64,000 bases of DNA from Paraburkholderia agricolaris (GTDB taxonomy: Bacteria; Pseudomonadota; Gammaproteobacteria; Burkholderiales; Burkholderiaceae). The DNA is taken from contig NZ_QPER01000001.1 in the NCBI RefSeq assembly GCF_009455635.1, positions 806,001 through 870,000 of the forward strand. The letters run 5' to 3'. Below the pieces are notes generated by a model that worked only from the letters and a program-made list of their open reading frames with translations, was not told the origin of the DNA and did no database searches. Position numbers and translations under genes: made by a program. Position 1 is the stretch's first letter, and each line of letters opens with the position of its first letter. Shown piece by piece: positions 1 to 7,960 of this stretch.

Positions 1-25
1 CGGGCACAAGTAAGAGGGTACAGAG

Positions 26-57
26 CTGGGATTCGTTGCGTGGCGAATCCCGGTTTT
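26..57 (+). terminator. Possible rho-independent terminator
   Basis: A 10-bp stem (26-35 with 44-53, one G-T pair) encloses an 8-nt loop and is followed by TTTT. It would end a plus-strand transcript entering from outside the window. The T-run is short, so this is a moderate call. Confidence 0.45.
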
Positions 58-91
58 GTACGCCTTTTATAACAGATGCAAAGTGACCCAA

Positions 92-103
92 ATTCATGCG
101 GGT
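92..103. repeat. 12-bp repeat near integrase, inverted relative to 10430-10441
   Basis: ATTCATGCGGGT here is the exact reverse complement of 10430-10441, beside the tRNA-Gly junction. A shorter copy, AAACCCGCATGA, lies at 10376-10387. Repeats near an integrase gene and near the attachment junction suggest arm-type integrase binding sites; that role is inference. Confidence 0.4.
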
Positions 104-126
104 CGAAGCAGCCAAGACCCCTGAGT

Positions 127-1275
127 TTATGCGGGGTCCAGCAGCAGCGAGTCGATGACTTTTACGGCCTTGCGACTTGCATCATTCGGGCTCAAGTGAG
201 CATAGCGCTGCGTCATCTTCGGATCGCTGTGGCCTAGCAACACGGACACTTCATACAGGCTGACACCAGCCTTGACCAGCTTGCTCGCGAACGTATGCCG
301 AAACGTGTGCAGGGTAACGCGTCCACCGCGCTCCTTGACCGCTGCCGGATCATTCAGCCCCGCGCGCTCAATAGCCTTCTTGATTGACTTCGTGCTGTAG
401 CCGCGCTCGTTGCCGGTGCGGTCTTCGAACACGTACCGTTGACCCTGCCTGCGTTCTTCCCACCGGCGACGAAGGATCGCTTCGAGTCGGGAGGTCATGT
501 ACAGCACATCCTCGTTCCTTACCTTGCTCCGGTACAGGTTGATTGTGCAGGCATCAAGGCTGATCGCCGACCACGGAATGTTTGCGACCTCGGAGTAGCG
601 ACACCCCGTATCCAGCAGAAAAACCGTGATGTCGTAATTGTCCTGCACATTCCGCGTCATCTCAGGTGTTCGCGTCTCTAACGGCTTTAAACCGTTTCTA
701 AGCCGCTCCGGCTCGAGTTCGAGCAATAACGCCGACTCTTCGATGGAATCCAGATATCGAAGCCTATAAGAAGTCTTAAGCGCGGGAAACACGATTTCAC
801 GATTCACTTTGAAGCCGAGCTTCGTCATTTCGTTGATGGTTGCACGCAGCAGGCCAATCTCGTGTTTGATCGTTGCAGGTTTGTCGCCTTCGGCCTTGCG
901 TTTCGCAACGAGGACTTCGAAATCGCGTGTTGTCAGTTCGTGCAGCAGCGTGTCGGGCGAAAATCCATAGCAGGGAAGCTTCGCCTTCGTTTTCGAATGA
1001 AGCTTGTACCCCATCGCTTTCCGGATACCCGACCACATGCCGCTGTAGTAAGCGGTGCCCTTGCGGGATTCAACGTACTGCTCAAGCGCATCCTTGATTG
1101 TGATTTCGGGCGAGTCGCCCAGATACCGCTCGCTGTGCGCGCGGTTGCGGAATTCGCGTTCGACCTGAGCGGCCTTCGTCTTGTTCGGCGTGCCGGTCGA
1201 ACCGAAGAATTTCTTGCCCTGAATCTGGAACTGGTAGTACCAGTTTTTGCTGTTGTTTCGACGGATTAGCGTCAT
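127..1275 (-). CDS. Tyrosine recombinase/integrase of island 1
   Basis: This site-specific recombinase probably inserts and excises island 1. The 382-aa protein has an N-terminal DNA-binding part and a C-terminal catalytic domain. The catalytic set is visible: Arg226 (TGCRYSEV), His323 and Arg326 (HTFRH), His349 (LLGH) and Tyr358 (RYAHL). The start is supported by AGGAG about 8 nt upstream. The gene reads out of the island toward the window's left edge, with the repeat-rich segment and primase-helicase behind it. It differs from the P4-type integrase of the second element at 53067-54299 and lacks that protein's DUF4102-like start. Function is confident; assignment of the tRNA-Gly junction to this enzyme is inferred from proximity. 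Confidence 0.93.
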   Translation of the reverse strand: MTLIRRNNSKNWYYQFQIQGKKFFGSTGTPNKTKAAQVEREFRNRAHSERYLGDSPEITIKDALEQYVESRKGTAYYSGMWSGIRKAMGYKLHSKTKAKLPCYGFSPDTLLHELTTRDFEVLVAKRKAEGDKPATIKHEIGLLRATINEMTKLGFKVNREIVFPALKTSYRLRYLDSIEESALLLELEPERLRNGLKPLETRTPEMTRNVQDNYDITVFLLDTGCRYSEVANIPWSAISLDACTINLYRSKVRNEDVLYMTSRLEAILRRRWEERRQGQRYVFEDRTGNERGYSTKSIKKAIERAGLNDPAAVKERGGRVTLHTFRHTFASKLVKAGVSLYEVSVLLGHSDPKMTQRYAHLSPNDASRKAVKVIDSLLLDPA

Positions 1276-1440
1276 GGCGTTGCTCCTTACGGAATGTAAT
1301 TGATGAGCAACACCATCCGGGCTGACGCGGAGTATGACAACAGCTTTCGCCCATGCCAGCGAACAGGTTCAGGGGAGAGATCGCTGAGGCGGACAGCGAC
1401 ATCTTCAGGCGGGTCGAGCGGTCGGTGCAGATAACACGCC

Positions 1441-1501
1441 CCTTTAGCAACTCAGAAAAAGAACTTATCTATTTTTAATGAACACCCCCGCGCTTGTCGG
1501 G
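1441..1501 (+). repeat. Replication-region repeat, copy 1
   Basis: First of three related copies built around CTTTA-CAAC-ACTTATCTA-AATGAA and ending in GCGCTTGTCGG. The second is at 1661-1723 in the same orientation. The third is inverted at 5305-5352, beyond the primase-helicase gene. Upstream sequences (1364-1400 and 1515-1560, both with CAGGTTCAGGG followed by GAGATCG) also resemble each other, so the unit may be an old tandem duplication of about 200 bp. Confidence 0.6.
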
Positions 1502-1660
1502 TAATTGGAATTTTCTCAGGTTCAGGGCGAGATCGTTAGGCCGGAGAGGGCGGCGCGGAACAGGGGCGCAGATGGCGATGGCGTTTGCCAGGCGCAATGG
1601 ACGGTGTGCGGGCCGTCTGGAGGGCGATTGGCAAATTCGGTTCTTTCAGCAGATAAGACG

Positions 1661-1723
1661 CCGCTTTAACAACACAAACAAAACACTTATCTACGAATTA
1701 ATGAATACCCGCGCGCTTGTCGG
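1661..1723 (+). repeat. Replication-region repeat, copy 2
   Basis: This copy matches the inverted third copy at about 37 of 44 positions, sharing AAAACAC-TATCTAC-AAT with its flanks. It also shares the CGCGCTTGTCGG tail of copy 1. Position beside a replication gene suggests protein-binding sites such as an origin or autoregulatory operator; this is inference. Confidence 0.6.
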
Positions 1724-1794
1724 ATGGGGCGGTCCAGACCAGTGATTTGACAGTCAGGAGTCTGGTGCGGTAATCTGCGGCCCGCTGATTCGAG

Positions 1795-1983
1795 AGTAGG
1801 CATGCGTGAGACACGCTACTGATACAAAGGTAGTGGTATTGAACCTTTCCGGCGACAGGTAACGTGCGTCGTCATGGGCTTCCAGGTGGAAGCCGGCCCG
1901 GGGTGAGACCGGGCGGTTAGGGGGTATAGGCAATCGAACCAGCCTATAGCGAATGATCTTCGGGGTCATTCGTTATAGGCTGG
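1795..1983 (+). ncRNA. Candidate structured RNA: six consecutive hairpins upstream of the primase-helicase
   Basis: Six inverted repeats follow each other with little spacer: 1804-1808/1812-1816 (with an outer AGTA/TACT pair), 1826-1831/1843-1848, 1851-1856/1868-1873, 1877-1883/1888-1894, 1896-1901/1909-1914, and an 18-bp arm pair 1939-1956/1966-1983 with one G-T pair and a 9-nt loop. The last stem is too long to be chance. No open reading frame with a good start covers the segment. It may be a leader RNA controlling the gene at 2049, a separate small RNA, or a replication-origin structure. I do not recognise a known family. Confidence 0.5.
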
Positions 1984-2048
1984 CCCGTGTGCCTGCCCAC
2001 TCTCCTGGTTGGTAGCCATTGGTCAAGTCCTTTTTCATGGAGATGACG

Positions 2049-5000
2049 ATGGTTACGAACACTTCCCCTGAGACCCCCCGGCGTCAGATTGCTGAGGGCG
2101 TCTGCGCAACACAAAACCCCCTTTCGGGTGCTCCGTCCGAGCCGTTTCCGATATTGGTATCGAGCATTGCGACGCTGAAGGTTGCGATCAATCGGCACAT
2201 CAAAAATAAGATCACCCGCGATGATTCCGATGGCTGGTCCAAGGCCACCTATAAATTCGAGAATCTTGAGCTTGCGCCGGATGCCTGCATTGAGGAAGTG
2301 CGGGCAGGTCATGCGCTCTGTGCGTGGTTGAAAGGCCCACGGAAATCGAAGAATTTCCTGTGCATGCAAGTACTGGCGGTCGATATCGATTCCGGTCTGA
2401 CGATCGAAGAAGTGCTTGCGCACTCATTCTTCCAGAAATTTGGCTGGTTCATCTACACGACGCCGAGTCATCGCGCGGACGCCCATCGTTTCCGGATTGT
2501 GTTCCTGATGGAGCAGCCAATCGAGACCGAGCAGCGGATGAAACTGGCGTACACCGGCATCATCCGTATGTTTGCGGGCGATCGGTCCTGTACGGATGCG
2601 AGCCGCTTGTTCTTCGGATCGGAGAACTGCGAGGTCCATCGCGTAGATCGCGTGCTCCCAATAGAGCAGGTCGAGCACGTGATCGAACTGGGAGGGAACG
2701 TGATTCATAACGATGGTCGCGCAATCTCAAACGACGGTCTTGCAAATAGTCGGTCGTCGGTGACGCTCGATAAAAACGAGATGATCAGGACCGAGGGCGA
2801 CGGGACATATCTGCTTCACGAGTTGACGCGAGGAACGCGTGTCTTCTGCCCGCATCATATGGACAAGCACGCCAGCGCGTTCGTTGTCACGTCCAAAGCT
2901 GGGCAGAACGGCGTGTATTGCAGTGCCTGCGCGCAAACTTTCTGGCCGCAGTGGAATCATCGGTCGCACCTCCACGAGTTCGATTTTTACTCTTTCGAAG
3001 ATGGGCTGATCGAGATCGACCACGAGGAGCAGCAGCATCCATCGGAGTGGCTCGATGCGGAGGCTCCGGTCGAGTATCGGGAGATGATCGACGAGAAGGC
3101 GGTTTATATCAGGGATTCAGAATATCTCGATGAGGCTGGTTTTCCTGATCTCGATGACGACGGGGTATATGGAATTCGGAGCCCAAAAGGAACTGGGAAG
3201 ACGGAACAGTTGGAACGCGCCGTCAAGAAATGGAGGACACAGGGAAAGTCTGTCTTGTTGATCGTACATAGGCAAGCCTTGGCTGGATCATTGGCGGACA
3301 GGCTGAGCATGCACTGTTATCTGGATAGGCTGGATGATTATGTGGATCGCCAGGAAGCTCTCAAGTACTGCGTGGTATGCATGGATAGCCTGGATCGCTA
3401 TCTTGACCCGAAGCGTCACAAGTACGATGTGGTTCTGATCGATGAGAGCGAGCAGGTGTACTCCCATGTATTGTCCAGCACCTTGGGACATAAGAGGAAG
3501 CCGTGTTTCAAGAAAATGCACCACTATATTCGGTGCGCGAAACAGGTTGTGTTGTGTGACGCGGACCTCGGGTGGTTGACCTTCAATATCACGGCTTTGC
3601 TTCGTGACGACGAAGGGGCCGTGCGGTTCTATGTCAATCGGTTCCGCAAGAATCGGGATCAAATGCAACGGAAACATGTGGTGCATCTATATAACAGCGA
3701 ACTGGAATTGCGGGATTACCTGATCGGTGTGGTCGGAAATGGCGGAAAGCAGTTCGTAGCATGCAATTCGAAGGATACGGCGAAAGGTATCAAGAAGGTA
3801 TTGGAGTGGCGGTATGGGGATAAGATCCGTATTCGGATCATTACGTCCGACAACTCGACGACCGAAGAAGTCCGTAGGTTCATTACGCAGATCCGGAAAA
3901 CCTCGGCTACTTACGATGTTCTGATTGTGTCGCCCTCAGTTGGAACGGGTGTGGACATCAATATTCCCGAAGGCTTGCCTCAATTTACTCATGTATTCGG
4001 TTTTTTTGGTGCGGGGATTACGACACACTTCGAAATGGACCAGCAACTCGCCCGGGTGCGGAAGGTGAGGGACCAACATGTATGGATTTCCTCAGCGCGC
4101 CTGTATCTCGAATACGAGGTCGATGCGATACGTCAGAGCATTCTTGCGCGCGGCGAGCTTCCAGAGGTGCTGAAGGGGTACGACTGGCAAGGGCGCCCAC
4201 AATATGACGAAGACGACAAACTAATCGAGGTCTATGCTCAGGTGAAGTCGATGCGTCATGCGTCGCTCAACAACGTCCGCAAACATTTCGTGGACTTGAA
4301 GAAGCGCGAGGGCTGGGAAGTTCGCGAAGCAGATCACGACATTTCGGAAGATCCGAAAAAGCTGCAGAAAGAATATTTTGGCGCTAAGAAAAAGGTCAGG
4401 GAAGAGGAAATTGAGGTGGTCGCAAATGCCTCCCGGATCCCCCTCAAGCGTTACCTCGAACTGTGCGACAAGCAGACTGTAACCACCGACGAGAAGGCGC
4501 AGATGTCTCGTTTCCAGATCGAAGATTTCTACGATGTGAAGGAGGTTTCTATCGATTTGGTGAAACTCGACAATCGCGGGCGATTTCGCGAATGCGTGTG
4601 GCTTTATTCGGTGTTCTTGGCCAACACGTATCAACGGAATCAGTTTGCTCTGCTTGAGCAGGGTGTATCAGTAACGGAGCGCGACGACTACATCAGGAAG
4701 TGCGAACTGCTGAAGACGCTCCTTCGTGCTGCGGGTGTCGTAGACGAGCATGGGAAGTTGGACACGTTCGCCGAGTTTGAGTCGGGGACGCTCGGTGCTT
4801 TCGTCGATGCCGTTGAATTGCATGTGCGGCAAATTGGGCTGATGTTTGAGACGAGCGTTCGTGACGACCTGCGCAAGAAGCCCATGTATCAGCTTAAGGT
4901 GTTCCTTAAGATGCTTGGACTCAATACCACAAGGACGAACAAATACGAAGGCAAGAAAAAGATTTACAAGTACATGCTTGATCTGGAGTCAATCGAGTTG

Positions 5001-5279
5001 ATGGAAAAGTATCGGAAGAGCTTCGTGAAAGGGGCGAAGGAGATTAAGGTCCAACACAACGTGTTGGACGGCGGGCACATGATGGTCATGACTGAGACGC
5101 CTGAAAAGCCGAAGCGGATTAGGTTTGTGAACGTCGATAAGAAGCCTGAGAAAAAGTGGGAGGAACTCACACCTCGTCAAAAGCAACGGGAGTCGCTCAA
5201 GATGCCGAGGAAGATTTCCTCCGGCAAAAAGAAGAAGGAGATGTTTATCGCTATTCCTGTCGAGCCAAACAACGATTGA
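2049..5279 (+). CDS. CyRepA1/OBP-like primase-helicase (island replication protein)
   Basis: Probably starts replication of the island by combining primer synthesis and DNA unwinding. The 1,076-aa protein has an N-terminal primase-like region with an Asp-x-Asp pair (AVDIDSG, about residue 110) and a zinc-ribbon-like stretch (CPHH ... CSAC, about 265-302). A superfamily 2 helicase core follows, with Walker A SPKGTGKT near 378-385, a DESE box near 465 and motif VI QQLARVRKV near 664. The long C-terminal part is unassigned. This layout fits plasmid replication proteins of the CyRepA1 family and resembles the origin-binding helicase of herpesviruses. GGAG lies 6 nt before the ATG at 2049; in-frame starts further up (TTG 2019, ATG 2037) are less well supported. 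Hairpins lie upstream and related repeats on both sides. Confidence 0.8.
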   Translation: MVTNTSPETPRRQIAEGVCATQNPLSGAPSEPFPILVSSIATLKVAINRHIKNKITRDDSDGWSKATYKFENLELAPDACIEEVRAGHALCAWLKGPRKSKNFLCMQVLAVDIDSGLTIEEVLAHSFFQKFGWFIYTTPSHRADAHRFRIVFLMEQPIETEQRMKLAYTGIIRMFAGDRSCTDASRLFFGSENCEVHRVDRVLPIEQVEHVIELGGNVIHNDGRAISNDGLANSRSSVTLDKNEMIRTEGDGTYLLHELTRGTRVFCPHHMDKHASAFVVTSKAGQNGVYCSACAQTFWPQWNHRSHLHEFDFYSFEDGLIEIDHEEQQHPSEWLDAEAPVEYREMIDEKAVYIRDSEYLDEAGFPDLDDDGVYGIRSPKGTGKTEQLERAVKKWRTQGKSVLLIVHRQALAGSLADRLSMHCYLDRLDDYVDRQEALKYCVVCMDSLDRYLDPKRHKYDVVLIDESEQVYSHVLSSTLGHKRKPCFKKMHHYIRCAKQVVLCDADLGWLTFNITALLRDDEGAVRFYVNRFRKNRDQMQRKHVVHLYNSELELRDYLIGVVGNGGKQFVACNSKDTAKGIKKVLEWRYGDKIRIRIITSDNSTTEEVRRFITQIRKTSATYDVLIVSPSVGTGVDINIPEGLPQFTHVFGFFGAGITTHFEMDQQLARVRKVRDQHVWISSARLYLEYEVDAIRQSILARGELPEVLKGYDWQGRPQYDEDDKLIEVYAQVKSMRHASLNNVRKHFVDLKKREGWEVREADHDISEDPKKLQKEYFGAKKKVREEEIEVVANASRIPLKRYLELCDKQTVTTDEKAQMSRFQIEDFYDVKEVSIDLVKLDNRGRFRECVWLYSVFLANTYQRNQFALLEQGVSVTERDDYIRKCELLKTLLRAAGVVDEHGKLDTFAEFESGTLGAFVDAVELHVRQIGLMFETSVRDDLRKKPMYQLKVFLKMLGLNTTRTNKYEGKKKIYKYMLDLESIELMEKYRKSFVKGAKEIKVQHNVLDGGHMMVMTETPEKPKRIRFVNVDKKPEKKWEELTPRQKQRESLKMPRKISSGKKKKEMFIAIPVEPNND

Positions 5280-5304
5280 TCGTAGTGCTGATTAATGATT
5301 CGCG

Positions 5305-5352
5305 ATATTCAATGATTTGTAGATAGGTGTTTTTTCTGTGTTGATAAAGCGG
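5305..5352 (-). repeat. Replication-region repeat, copy 3 (inverted)
   Basis: Read on the minus strand this matches copy 2 at 1661-1723 over more than 40 bp. A further half-copy, GACTTATCTACTC, follows on the plus strand at about 5354-5366. Together with copies 1 and 2 it brackets the primase-helicase gene. Confidence 0.6.
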
Positions 5353-5370
5353 CGACTTATCTACTCGAAA

Positions 5371-5397
5371 GTGGGGCCAACGATAAGTTGGCCCCAC
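5371..5397 (+). repeat. Perfect 11-bp inverted repeat downstream of primase-helicase
   Basis: GTGGGGCCAAC (5371-5381) and its reverse complement (5387-5397) enclose a 5-nt loop. There is no T-run on either side, so it may be a factor-independent 3' end of weak type, an RNA-stabilising hairpin or part of an origin. The 5280-5612 gap otherwise holds repeat copy 3 and no recognised gene. Confidence 0.55.
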
Positions 5398-5612
5398 AGC
5401 AGAATCTAGTTAAGCTGATGATCTGGTTCGAAAATTCTCGTTAGATCAAGGGGGTAGAGAGCCGGTGCGTGAGGGTGACGTGAAAACTGTCACTGTTGCT
5501 CGCTGAATTTCGAAGTGGTCGCCGTCGTGCAGGTCGTGGTCGTTCGCTTGCCGTTGCCTTGAAGGTCGATCTGCTGGACCCTGGACGCACTTTCAACGAA
5601 TGGAGTGCGATC

Positions 5613-5927
5613 ATGGTTGATCAGAAGCAAGGTGTGACGGGCAAAGACGAGAAAGCAGGTAAGCCTGTTGCCGTTGACTCGAAGGCAGGAACTGTTGCTC
5701 CAGCTGCGAGCGTGACGACGAACGATACCGCAGCGAAGTCGGCACCAGCTACGCCGACGAAGATGGAACTGGCGACGGAAATCTACAAGCGGATGCGGAC
5801 CGTCAAGGACGTGACGCGGAAAGACATCATTGAGAAGTTCATTGCCGATGTGAAACTGACGAAGGCCGGTGCGAGTACGTACTACCAGATGATAAAGGAC
5901 AAGCACGAGCCGCAAGGCAAGAAGTGA
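5613..5927 (+). CDS. Small hypothetical protein, Ala/Thr/Lys-rich N-terminus
   Basis: 104-aa protein of unknown function. GGAG stands 7 nt before the ATG at 5613; the reading frame is open upstream but without a better start. Residues 1-45 are low-complexity (Ala, Thr, Lys, Val) and probably unstructured. Residues about 46-104 look folded and helical, starting MELATEIYKRM and ending in a basic tail. That part resembles small DNA-binding-type domains of mobile elements, but I cannot name a family. It follows the primase-helicase in the same direction and is followed by a hairpin terminator. Confidence 0.65.
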   Translation: MVDQKQGVTGKDEKAGKPVAVDSKAGTVAPAASVTTNDTAAKSAPATPTKMELATEIYKRMRTVKDVTRKDIIEKFIADVKLTKAGASTYYQMIKDKHEPQGKK

Positions 5928-5952
5928 TTTGCCATTGGAAGCATATTTCTAC

Positions 5953-5978
5953 GAAAGGCTCCCACGGGGCCTTTCACT
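5953..5978 (+). terminator. Hairpin terminator after the 104-aa gene
   Basis: GAAAGGC (5953-5959) pairs with GCCTTTC (5969-5975) around a 9-nt loop and is followed by ACTTT. It lies just after the stop codon at 5927 and separates the replication genes from the convergent nuclease gene. Confidence 0.5.
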
Positions 5979-6040
5979 TTACCGTGACGCACCGAGTCAA
6001 AGCGTAGTTGTTGCTCACATCTTCGATGGTGCCGAACGTC

Positions 6041-7099
6041 TCAAGACGCCGCCGGCGCTATCTTAACTTCGCCCGGATTGAGGCCAGCGAATTCATCAAA
6101 ATTTTGGAAACCGGCGACCCATACACTGAAGATGGTGCCATTTTCCAATGGCTTATCGTTGCCAGAGACATGCTGTGGAGCATTGAGCTGATTTAGCATC
6201 GTCGTCTCTTCCCCTACGCTTCTCGCGGCAGCTGTGACGGTGTTGCGCACACAATCCTCGACTGCTAGCGCGAATGCAAGATTCTTTGCTCTGTCAAAGA
6301 TCATTCGGCTTTGATTGATTGAGATTCCTATGTGAAGGGTTGCGCTTGGTATGAATATCGTGCCATCGTTGATTTTCGCAACTATCGGCTTGGGCGGTGC
6401 CAAATTTACGGTGACACGCGCCCTTAGCGTTGCGTCGAACTTTCCGTCTGCCGAAAATGCTGCCGGTTGGTAAACCTTTTGTGCTGCATCTTTTGCCGCG
6501 TGTTCGATTCCTTCCTCAAGCGTTTTGAACGATCTTCCAGGCCATGTAATCGGAGTGCTGCTATTCGTCTCCGCGTTGCCGAGCCGGAGGTCCATACGTG
6601 TGCTTGTCGGCTGACTTCCCGGGAGTGAAAAAGTGCGCTCTGTCGAGAAGCCCCCGATTGAAATCGATATCACATGAAGAAAAAAATCAATGATCTTGCC
6701 GGGCGCTCCCCATTCGTCGTTCGTAAGATCTCTAACAAGAAACAGATCTATTGAGTCTGCTTTGGCCTGCGTCACCGCACCAGATTGAAAACCGTTGTTG
6801 GAAAATATGACGCCGCGGGAGGCGCCGACTTCGCGGACGGTTGTCGCCATCGAATCGACCGTTGCTCGATCGACGGCCTTGTTCCAGAATTTGCACTCGG
6901 CTACGATAAGATGCTCGTAGAGCCCTTGCTTGTGGCGGATAAGGACGTCGATTTGCCGTGGAGCCCCCGACCGCCCAGGCAGCACGACGTTATGCTCGAC
7001 ACTGACTTCGCCCGTCCTGTTCAGTTCAGCAACAAGTTGTTCGAAACCGCCCCAATCTTTGACTAAATGAGAAAGTTGCATAGGTTGAGCTCTATCCAT
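6041..7099 (-). CDS. Mrr-like PD-(D/E)XK restriction endonuclease
   Basis: Likely DNA nuclease of the Mrr/type IV restriction type that would cut foreign or modified DNA. The N-terminal 130 residues carry the fold's signature: a start helix (GGFEQLVAEL), the acidic strand RQIDVLIR, and the AECK motif of the second strand (IVAECKFW), followed by a helix and GVIFSNNGF. The remaining 200 residues are not recognised and may be a target-sensing domain. No methyltransferase lies nearby, which fits a modification-dependent or stand-alone enzyme. The start is either 7099 or 7081 (MQLSHL); neither has a strong ribosome-binding site. It lies between island replication genes and a toxin-antitoxin-type cassette. 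Confidence 0.75.
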   Translation of the reverse strand: MDRAQPMQLSHLVKDWGGFEQLVAELNRTGEVSVEHNVVLPGRSGAPRQIDVLIRHKQGLYEHLIVAECKFWNKAVDRATVDSMATTVREVGASRGVIFSNNGFQSGAVTQAKADSIDLFLVRDLTNDEWGAPGKIIDFFLHVISISIGGFSTERTFSLPGSQPTSTRMDLRLGNAETNSSTPITWPGRSFKTLEEGIEHAAKDAAQKVYQPAAFSADGKFDATLRARVTVNLAPPKPIVAKINDGTIFIPSATLHIGISINQSRMIFDRAKNLAFALAVEDCVRNTVTAAARSVGEETTMLNQLNAPQHVSGNDKPLENGTIFSVWVAGFQNFDEFAGLNPGEVKIAPAAS

Positions 7100-7126
7100 A
7101 AACGAGATGCGTAGCCTTCGTACCGA

Positions 7127-7432
7127 CTAGCGTTCCGGAAGAGCAAGCAGATTGTCTGTTGTCCGCCCGTCCGCAACGGTCTGGACATATTTAACGTGTC
7201 CGTTGTTGTGGACGTGAACCCATGCGCCCGGTTGGTTGGGGTTGCGATCGGGACACCAAACGCTGTATTCGCCATATTGCTCGATATAGCTCACCATCTC
7301 AGCTCGCGAGCAGGCCCCTTCCTTCCCAGTTGCATTCTCTCCTTCGAGCTGTATCCACCAAAGGAAGGCAATGTGCTCGTGCCCCCGCCCCCCGGCCATT
7401 CGCCGTGCAACACACTTGATCGTTGTCGTCAT
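7127..7432 (-). CDS. DUF3892 domain protein
   Basis: 101-aa protein of the DUF3892 type, function unknown. The family's C-terminal signature is present (YVQTVADGRTTDNLLALPER). Trp residues near the middle (FLWWIQ, YSVWCP) fit a small beta-rich fold. I chose the ATG at 7432 because a GAAAGG sequence precedes it and the family normally starts just before the MTTTIKCV strand; 29 upstream codons are open but lack homology-like sequence. It ends 28 bp before the nuclease gene starts, so the two may be co-transcribed. Confidence 0.72.
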   Translation of the reverse strand: MTTTIKCVARRMAGGRGHEHIAFLWWIQLEGENATGKEGACSRAEMVSYIEQYGEYSVWCPDRNPNQPGAWVHVHNNGHVKYVQTVADGRTTDNLLALPER

Positions 7433-7575
7433 ATCGGACCTTTCTATTCGGGACCGCGCGGATGAACTCGCGGGCGGGTTGGCACCGACCACCGATGCCC
7501 GATTCGATTGATGTGGCACTAATTATAGCGCTTCGGAGTAGCCGGAAAGTCACGCCCACCAGCCTGCGAGAAGCG

Positions 7576-7610
7576 TAACACGTTGTTCCCAAAATGGGAA
7601 CAACGTGTTA
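7576..7610 (+). promoter_or_regulatory. Perfect 16-bp palindrome: probable HigA operator
   Basis: TAACACGTTGTTCCCA (7576-7591) is repeated exactly in reverse complement at 7595-7610, separated by AAA. It lies 35 bp before the toxin gene and overlaps a plausible promoter (TTGTTC at 7583, TGTTAG or TTAGAT at 7606-7613). HigA-type antitoxins usually repress their own operon through such palindromes. Confidence 0.8.
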
Positions 7611-7645
7611 GATTGTGGCATGAACGAATACGGCTCCGGACGGCG

Positions 7646-7960
7646 ATGAAGGTACACGGTCTCGACAAGCTAGCGGATTTCACGGCGAAGCACCCTCTCG
7701 CACGGGCTTGGATTCGCTCTTGGTTGGCGGATGCGCGCGATGCGAAGTGGGTATGCTCGCACGACATCAAATTCAGATACCCCACTGCCAGTTTTTTAGG
7801 CGGCAACCGGGTGATCTTCAACGTGAAGGGCAACGACTATCGAATGGTAAGTAATGTGGCATATCAGATGGGAATCATCGTAGTCGCTTGGGTTGGTACC
7901 CACGATGAGTACAGTAAGATTAATTGGGAAGTTAGGCAAAATGAAGCCAGCAGTCGTTAA
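7646..7960 (+). CDS. higB: HigB-family toxin (mRNA interferase type)
   Basis: Probable ribosome-dependent RNase toxin, 104 aa from the ATG at 7646, the usual length for this HigB family (PF09907 type). Visible family features are the N-terminal helix with KHPLARAWIRSW, the central strands FRYPTASFLGGNRVIFNVKGNDYR, and the C-terminal strand IVVAWVGTHDEYSKINW, whose His, Asp and Tyr belong to the conserved active-site region. The reading frame extends upstream through the operator, but no suitable start lies there. The gene overlaps the antitoxin gene by 20 bp, toxin first, as is normal for higBA. Confidence 0.88.
   Translation: MKVHGLDKLADFTAKHPLARAWIRSWLADARDAKWVCSHDIKFRYPTASFLGGNRVIFNVKGNDYRMVSNVAYQMGIIVVAWVGTHDEYSKINWEVRQNEASSR

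Noticed and set aside
1..126. Left attachment site of island 1
   Set aside because: No 3' half of tRNA-Gly or duplicate of the anticodon-arm core is present, so the left end must lie outside the window.
1795..1983. Retron or group II intron RNA
   Set aside because: No reverse transcriptase gene is nearby and the hairpins lack the intron domain V pattern.
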